This document shows positions 24,055-33,408 of a stretch of 64,000 nucleotides of DNA, in pieces; positions within the stretch are counted from its first letter, which is position 1, and the number at the start of each line of letters is the position of its first letter. The stretch is from Euryodendron excelsum (taxonomy: Eukaryota > Streptophyta > Magnoliopsida > Ericales > Pentaphylacaceae): positions 13,149,501 through 13,213,500 of the forward strand of contig CM065378.1 in assembly GCA_033060915.1 (NCBI GenBank), given 5' to 3'. Position numbers and translations under genes: made by a program. The notes below the pieces were generated by a model. The model was not told where the DNA came from, did not search any database, and was given only the letters and a program-made list of their open reading frames with translations.

Positions 24055-24419
24055 TGTAACATCCCGAAATTTTGAAATGATTTTAAAATTATTTATTACT
24101 AGATCCATGGTAGTTTTGCTAGAATAAATATTTGAAGTGATAAATATATTTAAGACCATGTATGATTTATTCCCTAATTTATTTTATGCATTAGTGTTAA
24201 TAGTGGTTAAAGATGGATTATATACTAGTTTTGTTTGTGGAAGGAATTATTTTAAGCCATTAGTTCTTGCAAGACAATCAAATATTACATTGGGGAATGG
24301 TGGTGGTTGGTTAGGAAGAGAGTCCCATAAGGGATGATTTATTAAGCATACAAATAGGTGGCAACTTATAGGCTTCCTCATGTAAGGTTAACAAGTGCCT
24401 ATTGAGGTGTCTTCGCAGG

Positions 24420-24542
24420 GCAATTCATTCACATGCAATACAACAAGTGGTGTATGCATGGCAATTCATTCACATACAATACAACAAGTGGTGTATGCAT
24501 GGCAATTCATTCACATGCAATACAACAAGTGGTGTATGATGT
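24420..24542. repeat. 41-base tandem repeat inside left LTR arm
   Basis: GCAATTCATTCACAT(G/A)CAAT followed by ACAACAAGTGGTGTATGCATG starts at 24420, 24461 and 24502. The mirrored arm (about 26450-26525) has only two copies. Confidence 0.9.
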
Positions 24543-24853
24543 GTTTAAAGCTAAGGCAATTCTAGTGGGGTCATTCGGCCATTAGTCTCACAATTGCTCT
24601 AAGCAATATAAGAGCATAAGAATAAGAGGGGGGCTGCCAAGAAAACAGTGAAAGGAGAGAGAGAGCCAAGTTCGACCAACTCTCTCATCCAACAAACATC
24701 ACAGACTGAGAGAGATAAAGAGAGAGGGAGCTGCCGAGAGAAGGAGAGGAAGAAAGAGGAAAGGATGAATTTGAGGCCAAACTCATAAAGTTAAAGGTAA
24801 GAACTCTTTCCTTGTTTCTAAACAATTTACACACATACCACATGGTAGTCTCA

Positions 24854-25242
24854 GCCAAGGAACATAATTTCCATTTGTTTTCATCGAAACGGCCGAAATG
24901 TTTCCGTTTTCGTTTCCGTTTCCGTTTCCGTTTCCTAGGAGACCGAAACGAAACGAAACATTAGTGGAATAACGAAATACTATTATTATGATCAAATCAT
25001 ACTGGAACATAAAAAAAATGCACCAAAATATAATGATAAATACCAAAACAATAAGTTGTATTAACCTTAGTTTAAAAATTTTATAAATGTTGTACAATTT
25101 TCATACAAAAGATTGAATTTTACTATTTTAATATTTGTCAATTTTGAAATGTTTCCGAAACATTTCCAAAATGTTTCCGAAACATTTCTGTTTCCGACCC
25201 AACCAAAGCGACCCCTCGAAACGAAATTTTAATCATTGGTCA
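24854..25242. mobile_element. MITE-like insertion within left LTR arm
   Basis: The two arms of the inverted repeat are collinear except for this segment, present only on the left. It starts GCCAAGGAACATAATTTCC and ends GAAATTTTAATCATTGG; the ends are an imperfect inverted repeat (CCAAgGAacatAATTTC against CCAAtGAttaaAATTTC). TCA lies on both sides and may be a 3-base target duplication. The inside is filled with GTTTCC and GAAATGTTTCC repeats in both orientations. It is non-autonomous and its superfamily is not assigned. Confidence 0.6.
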
Positions 25243-26016
25243 CAGTTGGAAAAAGTGGCCAAAAACTGGCTAGGCAGCCATGGTTTTCGGCAAGGGCAGA
25301 TTTCCTCCATAGGGAGGTTGACCTTGTTTTCTTGGTTTTCTTTCTCATTTCTCAATAGATTTTGATGAATCAAGTGTCCAAAATTATATACTCTTCGAGC
25401 TCGATCTTCTCGTGTTTTTAAAATAATTTTTCATAAATTTTTGAGCCTAAAAATGCTTTCGAAAGTCACCCTTTCTGCAGATTTCGCACCAGAATTTTTT
25501 CTAAATTTAAATAGAGTTTTCTCTTTTGTTTCTAAATGGAATCATGCGAAATTTGAGTTGAAATCAAGTAATTTTTCGATAGCTCTCTACCTATGGTCTC
25601 AGAATAATTTTTCGTTGAGGTTTGGGGTCCCAAAGAACATCTGAAAAATGGCTATTCTGCAAAAAATCGCAGCAGTGTTCTCATCCACTTCAGACTGAGG
25701 TTTTTCCTTCGTTTCTCAATGGTTTTGTGCGAAATTGGTGTCTAATTCGAACGTTTTTGAAAAACCCATCTACTGGTGGTCTCAGAGTCTCCATGCAATT
25801 AAGCTTGGACCTTCAAACGAAGGTCTGAACCTGATTGTGCATCACCGATCGGTGCAGAGTCAGCTGTAAATGGAGTTCGTGCCCCCCCAACCCGAGTTAC
25901 CCATGGCCTTAGCAACCTGCAATACTTTACTGATACATGATAACAACCTCCCAAATTAATATCTAGACTTGAGTCTCACAAAAACCCTATTATTTCATCT
26001 GCATGCAAGAAATTTT

Positions 26017-26878
26017 CAAGAAAACAAGATCAACCTCCCTATGGAAGAAATCTACCCTTGCCGAAAACCATGGCTGCCAAGCCACTTTTTGGCCACTTTT
26101 TCTAGTTGAGACTACCATGTAGTGTGTGTGTAAGTTGTTTAGAAACAGGGAAAGAGTTCTTACCTTCAACTGGATGAGTTTGGCCTCAAATCCATCCTTT
26201 CCCCTTTCTTCCTCTCCTTCTCTTCCTTTCCTTCTCTCGGCAACTCCCTCTCTCTTTACCTCTTTCAATTTGTGATGTTTGTTGAATGAGAGAGTTAGCC
26301 GAACTTGGCTCTCTCTCTCTTTTCACTCTTTTCTTGGCAGCCCCCCTCTTATTCTTATGATTTTATATTGCTTAGAGCAATTGTAAGACTAATAGCCGAA
26401 TGACCCCACTAGAATTGCCTTAGCTTTAGACACATCACACACCATTTGTTGTATTGCATATGAATGAATTGTCATGCACACACCACTTGTTGTATTGCAT
26501 GTGAATGAATTGTCATGCAAAGGCACCTCAATAGGCACTTGTTAACCTTACATGAAGAAGCCTATAAGTTGCCACCTATTTGTATGCTTAATAAATCATC
26601 CCTCATGGGACTCTCTTCCTAACTGGCCACCACCATTCCCCAATGTAATATTTGATTGTCTTGCAAGAACTAATGGCTTAAAATAATTTCTCCCACAAAC
26701 AAAACTAGTATATAATCCATCTTTAACCACCATTAACACTAATGCGTAAAATAAATTAGGGAATAAATCATAAATGGTCCTAAATATATATATCACTTCA
26801 AATATTTATTCTAGCAAAACTACGATGGATCTAGTAATAAATAATTTTAAAATCATTTCAAAATTTCGGGATATTACA
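26017..26878 (-). mobile_element. LTR-like sequence, minus orientation (right arm of inverted repeat)
   Basis: This is the reverse complement of 24055-25334 without the MITE-like insertion. It ends CATTTCAAAATTTCGGGATA then TTACA, the mirror image of the left terminus. Substitutions between the arms are frequent but alignment by eye is continuous. No 5-base target duplication links the outer ends (TAGAT on the left, CCTTA on the right). It may be a truncated second LTR copy or the product of a rearrangement. Confidence 0.6.
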
Positions 26879-28590
26879 CCTTACATTCTAGCATTCAATA
26901 TTTCACATCAGCTTCTATACGCGAATTCAATATTTGTGATTGGAGATTCTGATTTCGGACTATTCTTTTACCAATAATGCATAGTTTGAAATTAGTACAC
27001 TGACATTTCTAACCAAGACCAAGGATGATCTTTCATTTTTGTGTGATTATCTTTGCATAGGATATGTGAAATCAGTTCAGGCACTTTTACAAGCATCTCA
27101 TAAAATTTGGGTGCCATTTACATGTTCCCATTTAAAAGACAAAACTATTATGCTTATTAGATGTTCAAAGAAATGCCTTCTCATTTATGTTTATAACTAA
27201 TAAATAATAAAACAAAAAAACTACACATTTAGACTTAAAAAAATCTTCTAAGAGATTAAAAAAATTCATGCTGTAGGGAAAATGAAAAAAACAAGAACCA
27301 ATTTCCTTAACCTTCCTAACAAAATACAAAGATTATAGCAACACCTAAAAACGAAATTTGGATTCTAAATACAATTCTTACTGCGTATATGTAGGAATAT
27401 AGTTTTGTACGAGCCAATGCTTATAACATGCATCCAGTGTTTAAGAAGGCTTCAACAATTCTTCAATCCTTTCCCAAATGCTGCATATTCTTTAACATTT
27501 TAAACAGTTCTCACTTCAATGTAAGCTTGTGTGAGAGTTTAGATGAATAAGTTGTGGATATGATTAATAGCAATGATTTAAGTCATAGGATATGGAGAAT
27601 ACCCCATGTCAGTGATACACCTCCAGCAATTAGAAAGTCTATACTATGTGAGAAGGCCAGAACAACATCGTAGAATATACTTGTTACTTCTTCCTCTGCC
27701 AATCCACCTTTGAGCTGCCACTTTCACAGCCTTAACCTTAAGCTCTTGATCACAGGCCAGCTAGGTAATTACTCTATATTGTGTTAGTAAAAGGAAGAAC
27801 ATAGAATATTATGTGCTACTGTTATAATTTGCTATCTATTAAACATATCTGTCTACCATATGTCTAACTCATATGTAGGGAAAAAATGCCATTATCTTCA
27901 TATTGTATGTCACTTTCTTTGGTAGAATTGTCTTTGAAATATTTGACCCACTTTAAGCTTAGAGGCAATGAGGAATATATATTCGTAATAATGCAGTTTT
28001 AGCCAAAAGCAGGAATTGACAGTATTCCAAATTGCTGTTTTGAAATCTTGGTTAAATGCTCTTCAAAGTTGTTTTCTTTGGAAAAATACAAAAACAGAAT
28101 TTAAGGAAAACAAATTTGGCTTTGGTTAGAATGATGTCTACTTACATAGTGTGCAATGAACTTAACATCATTCAAGTAGCAACATAATTAAATTAGAACA
28201 TGATGTATAAACAAAACAAATCACGTGCAACGCACAAGCAAAACCACTAGTATGTATTAAAATTTTGGGAAGAAAAAAAACCCAATTCTGGGGTAAGATA
28301 ACACATTTGATATTAGAACTTCTCTCAGCATTGCACTGCATCCATAAATCACAATCTGCATCGTACCTAAACTAGTCAAGAGCAGCAGCAGCGGCAGCAA
28401 CAACAAAACAGATTACCTAGATTCTCACCTAACAGAACATGGTCGCCTCAATTTTAACAATTTAACTGACCTTGCATAAACAATTTTTTTTCCTCATCAA
28501 GAAAGAATGTTCAGTTAGTGTTATGTGAAAATATATCAATATTTATTTAGGCTGTTAATTTTTCCAGTCTGTTCCAACATGATTTTTGTG
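26879..28590. other. Transposon-rich intergenic DNA
   Basis: This holds a diverged copy of the 116-118-base repeat core near 27160, a short coding-like minus-strand segment at about 27647-27769 (see findings) and a Helitron-like 3' end at 28225-28251. The rest is AT-rich and unassigned. Confidence 0.45.
28225..28251 (+). mobile_element. Possible Helitron 3' terminus
   Basis: A small hairpin GTGC-AAC-GCAC (28225-28235) is followed 11 bases later by CTAG and then T (28247-28251). A short GC hairpin just before a terminal CTAG/CTRR is the hallmark of Helitron 3' ends, and the CGTGCAACGCAC core is common in plant copies. I did not find the matching 5' TC end to the left, so the element's extent is unknown. 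Confidence 0.4.
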
Positions 28591-28599
28591 GATTGGTTC

Positions 28600-29035
28600 T
28601 AATCTGAAGCATTTCAAAGCATACCTAACATTTTCTATAAAAGAAAAACATTTCTCTGCATCATCCTTCTTGTTGGACCCACCCTTGTTAGAAGTGATAA
28701 GAAGATTCAGAACTAAACCAAAATTCAATTATCAAAACTCAGATGTTACAGAACATACCTAAGAGAACAAGAAGTACAACTAAGAGAGGGAGTACATAGT
28801 TGCTGGCGGCTGGAGCGTGGAGGATGCTGCCGGCGGCGACGGAGGACTGAGCACTGGCCACCCGGGACTGAGATGAGAACGATCAACGCCAACGGAATTA
28901 CTGTTACAGACATACGAAACCAAAGATTCAAGAAGTGAAAAACTGTGGGGAAAGAGAGAGAGAGAGAGAGAGAAAGTACCTGGAGTCTGGATTGGAGGCA
29001 CCTGGTAAATGTGAACTCTGTGAAAAAGCCCTAAT
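28600..29035 (-). other. Possible minus-strand gene start or gene remnant
   Basis: A GC-richer patch contains two minus-strand frames with coding character. At 28759-28880 a frame reads SSVAAGSILHAPAASNYVL and a hydrophobic PLLVVLLVLL. At 28550-28730 another frame reads LNLLITSNKGGSNKKDDAEK and on. They could be joined through GT-AG sites, but the implied intron would be only 46 nt, below the usual plant minimum, and no start codon fits cleanly. The upstream edge (AAAAAGCCCTAATTTTTA on the plus strand) looks like a plant leader with a telo-box-like motif. I do not recognise a protein family. Confidence 0.25.
28952..28974. repeat. (GA)n microsatellite
   Basis: About eleven GA units within the candidate leader region at 28.9 kb (a CT tract on the minus strand). 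Confidence 0.9.
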
Positions 29036-29189
29036 TTTTACCACTTTCTCGACGTTCTAAGAACCGGCCGATCCTGAAGAACTGTCGACGGGTCGAACAG
29101 TTGAGGTTGAACCGAGGTTTGAGGCAGGCCGTTTTACCGGTTTTGTATACTATTTTTTTGGGTCTTTTGACCCATGTATCCCAAAGCTG

Positions 29190-29345
29190 ATAACCAAGGA
29201 CTAATCACAATCGCGACGGATGAACAAGGTAAATCGTTAGCCCACAGAGTTGTTTTCAAAGTGTTGGAACTCGAACTCGAAATATTTCACCTCCACTCGA
29301 GATAGTCACTTTGAGACCGGGTGCCCAACCACTAAACTAACCCCA
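29190..29345 (-). mobile_element. SINE-like tRNA-derived relic
   Basis: Read on the minus strand, TAGTTTAGTGGTTGGGCACC contains a good RNA polymerase III A box (TAGTTTAGTGG). About 50 bases later GAGTTCGAGTTCC matches the B box consensus in most positions. This spacing and order are those of tRNA-derived plant SINE heads. The tail side runs towards 29190. No poly(A)/poly(T) tail or target duplication was confirmed. Confidence 0.45.
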
Positions 29346-32300
29346 CTGTGTTGGTTTTGTATACTATGCTAGTATACTGTTTAAACTGACCGATCGACGG
29401 TTCAATCAGATGAATTGGACGGTCCGGCTCAAGACATTCACACACAATATATACCGCTAGAAAGCACTCACAAAAGCTGCTATATAGGTAACAGATTACC
29501 AATTTTTGTAACATACAGCGCGATTAAATTAAAAAATTATACAAGAAGTAGGGGGTGATCAGGGCCCGCTAGGCCCCTCCACAATTTATAAAGTTTGATA
29601 ATTTTTTTAGGTCTGATTATGTAAATAAACGGGCATGAAAATTAGGATCTGTAATATACGTAAAATAATATATATATATATATAATTAAATTTTATGTTA
29701 CTTAAAGATTACTTTTAGAGCAAAAAGTTATTTACTAAACAAATTTTTAATTAAATGAGCGGACTTGAAAATGTAATTTTTTAATGAAACAGACTTAAAA
29801 TTTAATTTTAAACCCGATAAAAATTATTTCTAATGACCAATGTCTAAGTAAAAATTAATTTAAGATTCAGAGCCTTATTGAATGACGTATTGGACCGTAA
29901 GAGGACACCCAATGATCTAACAAAAATGTCATAAACCACCCCAAGTTCGGATCCAGCAATAACTGTGTCCCGATCTGCAAACCATCCGAATATGATGAAA
30001 AATTAATATAAATTACAAAGAGACATCACATTTGGTGCTCCCATGGTTTGCAAGGGCTTCATAGAAATTTTATAATCATCTACTACTATTATTTTGTTGC
30101 AAATCTGGAGAAGTGGGAGAATTGGTGATCTGAATGATAAAAAAGACAATTATATACTTACAGAATCTATAGTAGTGATATAGAGATAGTTATATACTTC
30201 CAAAACTAAAGTATATTATGAAAAATACCTGGTAAAACAATTAGAAATGTAATTTGGATTAGTCATCTTTCTAACATTTACAAGTTAGAATCAACAATTG
30301 GATTTAGGAAAGCCACTTGTAGAAATGGCTGCATTCCCATAACTTTTACTATGATTTAAGTCAAATTGGAGAGAGACAGGGTATTAAAAAAAAATGGGCA
30401 ATTCAATTATGCCGTCCACACTTGACTTCCAAGTCAATATTGGAAACTGACTCCAAAGGTTAAACATTACACACTTAACCAAACAATGACTTAAAAATAA
30501 GTCTCTTGCTACCTGCAAATGATTTAATATATTTAATAAGTCCAATGGTCATAGTCTTAGCAGATGCCCATAATTTAGAAGGTATTTAGATCATATGCCA
30601 AATGGGTTGTATAAGTATGAAGTCATTGTGGGCCAGAGCATTGGGAGCCCCCAAATGAGGACTGAATCTTTGAAAGGAACATTTTTGAGGCCCACATGAC
30701 CTTTTGGTATTGTATACTTCTACCAACCATCTCAAATTGTGTGATGCAATTTGCTTCATTGTGATTTCCATGTGATGACTTATGAGTGCAAAATATTGAA
30801 ACAGCTTCTTTGTACACATTTGCATACAGACCTTTCTCAAATTGCATACATTTGATCCTTTTCAGGTCTCGCAATAATTAGAGTTTCTTGTACTAGATTA
30901 TCCTATAATCTTATTATTTTTTTCATTCATTTGTATGCTTAAACTGTTTGAAGTAAAGTTCTTCTTTGAACAAAAAGTACTAGAGGAGAAAACTTTCAAT
31001 GCCATACAAGTCATGACTAATGAAGGATTCTTTAGTGCGGCCCGACCAAGCAATATCACTCTATCATCATTAAATTGTGAATTGTTTAAGTTATAAAACC
31101 AAGTCGGAGAGAGGGAAAGAGCGCAGTACAGTATTGACTATGGTTAGTTCCTACCTGGGTCAAATCATTGTTTTGACTGTTATCGGAATACTATCAGCTG
31201 GTCTTTTATAAGCTATGGTCCAAAATTTGGGAATATATGATGAGCCACTTACTGTTCGGATTGATTATTGTGGGTTAAAATAATAAGATTCAAAATTATT
31301 GTATCAGATTCGTCTGAAAATATTATGTCAATTAGGACTAAGAAATACTCAAGTTAACCAATACCCAGGCAAAGGTCCCAGTTGAGATGAAATTAGCTCA
31401 TATTGGATAAAGACTAAGTCGGTGAAACATATGTAAGTTCATTTTTAAAAGAATTAGGACACTAAGCAGCTATTCAAAAGAAATTAACTCTTAGGAGGAG
31501 ACAAAATTCAATTTTTTCTGGGACTGAGGCATTCCGAACATTATAAATATCCTATGTCATTAAGGTGTAAGATACGTTCACTTGAGTTCTAGCTCTCAAA
31601 TATTTTTATTCGATTCATCTTGGTTAAGCTTACAAATTTAATCATTAGAGTGCCTTCGGCTCAAAAAAAATCAAGGCATTCTCATCGTCTTTTTCTCTTG
31701 CAGATTGTTCGTGCTCATCAATTCGGTTTCGAGAGTTCAACAAAACCTTCTTAAAAATTTTACCTACAATTATAGTTATTATTTAAATTGATCATAATTA
31801 CTAATTAATATAATAATAATTATCACAAAATATTATCACGTTTTAGTATTTATGGGTTGTAGTTGTGATAACTATTTAATTTTTTCAAAGATTTCCATTG
31901 AATAATAAAAAAAAATTCAGTTTTTTCATCTTGAGATTACACAGGTTCCAATACTGTGAAAACCCTCATGGTAGCGTAATGAAATGTAAAGCATCCATAA
32001 TGAGTTTGAAGTTTTGTTGATTGGCTGGCTTTTGTTAGGGCCAAATATAAAATAAACATACCACATATTTTCCATCTTCCATAAAATGGGCTAATTACTC
32101 TTCAGTTTCAAGGACCTAATAGTGAAATGATCATTTAAATTAGAGATAGAGAGGAAGACAAAAAGAAGAGAATTTTACCAATTGGGAGCATTGGGAGGTA
32201 GAGAAAACAGCATGAATATCAATTCCACAGTATAGTCTTGACCCTACAGCATTACAAGTGTGTTAAGAAGGCAATTTTCCTTTGGAGGGTCCATCTGCTT

Positions 32301-33000
32301 GTCATTTTCTTTAGAAAAACATTTCCAGGAAGTATTTGGTCTCCATCAATGAATTTAATTGCTTCAGTGACCTAACTCTACCAAATTTTGAGGATGTTGA
32401 TGTAGTTAGCACAGTAAGATGACAATTAAGGCACATAATTATATTTTTTTTGTTAATAACCCATTCAAACCTATATCAATTTTTTTTTAAAAAAAAACCT
32501 ATAAGGCAAGTATTACAATACTTCCTTGGGATAAATAAGGCTAAATCATTTTAAATTAACAGCCTGCTTGTAACTTGAGGAAGGGAAAGGGAAAGGGAAA
32601 GGGAAAGGGGAAGGGGAAGAGGAAACTAAGGATAATTAGAGGAAAAATGAAGAAAAATTTGAATTTTCTTTCTTAGAAATTTTTTCCTCTTCACTTTCTT
32701 TTTTCAAGTTCCAAACAAGATCTAAAATGGTTATGAAATTACCACTGATATTCCATTTTTTGTACGTGAGCTCAGATTCAGGTAGAGATGGAAGACGGAA
32801 TAAATTATGTCAACGACTCAGCAGTTTTATCGGTTGGTCATTGTTGTTGGTAGGTAAGCATGTGGCCATATATTTGTTCAGAGTTTCCCGCGAAAATAAT
32901 ATTATATATATCCCCAACTCTATAATCAAACAAATCAATTTTCAAATAATAAAATAAAATAACTAAGGAAAACCCAGAATTTTCCGCTACAAATAGCCCC
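29346..33000. other. Intergenic AT-rich DNA
   Basis: No gene is supported. A TA tract lies at about 29667-29684 and an AAAGGG microsatellite at 32579-32618. Short open frames at 30586-30874 on the minus strand have no recognisable motif and overlap each other in two frames. Confidence 0.5.
32579..32618. repeat. (GGGAAA)n microsatellite
   Basis: GGAAGGGAAAGGGAAAGGGA and continuing, about six units with AAGGGG variants at the right end, roughly 0.8 kb upstream of the ACLA start codon. Confidence 0.85.
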
Positions 33001-33408
33001 AAAAAACTCTCAGACGGATTCATTTTGCGTTGAATCTCTCTCCTCTCACTCAGAAGCGCTCTAGCCTCCCTCTGCCCCTCTTTCAAAAGGTAATATAATT
33101 TTATTTTTATTTGTTTAATTTACTCTGTTATTGCAAGGTCGGACCTTTCATGTCTCGCAGTTGATTGATCTGTATTTTAATGCGAATCACTTCACAGAAC
33201 TTTTCATTTAAATGCTCTCTGGGTTTTGCTCAAATTTCTGAATTTAACGGTTTTACACTTTGTTCTTGTTAATATGATTTGCATTTGATAGTTTTGAGGA
33301 TAATTTGTGTGCGAAATTTGTTGATGCTTGTGATCTGGGAATGTAGATCTGAGTTCAAATTTCAAGTCTCTGACGATTTTGGGATTTGTGAAAACAGGTC
33401 GAAGAGAA
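33000..33408 (+). promoter_or_regulatory. ACLA 5' untranslated exon and leader intron
   Basis: A CT-rich leader (about 33025-33089) ends at a splice donor (TTTCAAAAG, then GTAATA at 33090). The acceptor AAACAG is at 33392-33397, and the start codon follows 11 bases later. An intron in the leader just before the start codon is common in highly expressed plant housekeeping genes. The transcription start was not identified. Confidence 0.6.

Larger units (their letters stand above)
24055..25860 (+). mobile_element. LTR-like sequence, plus orientation (left arm of inverted repeat)
   Basis: It starts TGTAACATCCCGAAATTTTG directly after a purine-rich tract, the usual junction between the internal region and the 3' LTR in Del/Tekay gypsy elements. 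The part from 24055 to about 25334 is repeated in reverse at 26017-26878, apart from a roughly 390-base insertion at 24854-25242. Beyond 25334 the two arms diverge, so the real LTR end is uncertain; I place it loosely near 25860. The 66-codon frame at 24137 recurs at the mirrored position in the other arm, but this reflects the duplication and does not show a gene. Confidence 0.6.

Noticed and set aside
24137..24337. 66-codon frame repeated almost identically at 26596-26796
   Set aside because: Conservation reflects the inverted LTR duplication and not selection on protein; no known domain.
24055..26878. A single intact LTR retrotransposon with gag and pol between the arms
   Set aside because: The arms are in opposite orientation, only about 700 bases lie between them, and no gag or pol motifs are present.
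29190..29345. Possible tRNA gene
   Set aside because: A and B boxes are present but no cloverleaf with paired acceptor stem could be formed by eye; a SINE is more likely.
30586..30874. Two overlapping minus-strand frames at 30.6-30.9 kb
   Set aside because: Different frames over the same DNA, no motif, no supporting signals.
32579..32618. GGGAAA tract considered as telomere-like repeat
   Set aside because: The plant telomere unit is TTTAGGG; this is a simple purine microsatellite.
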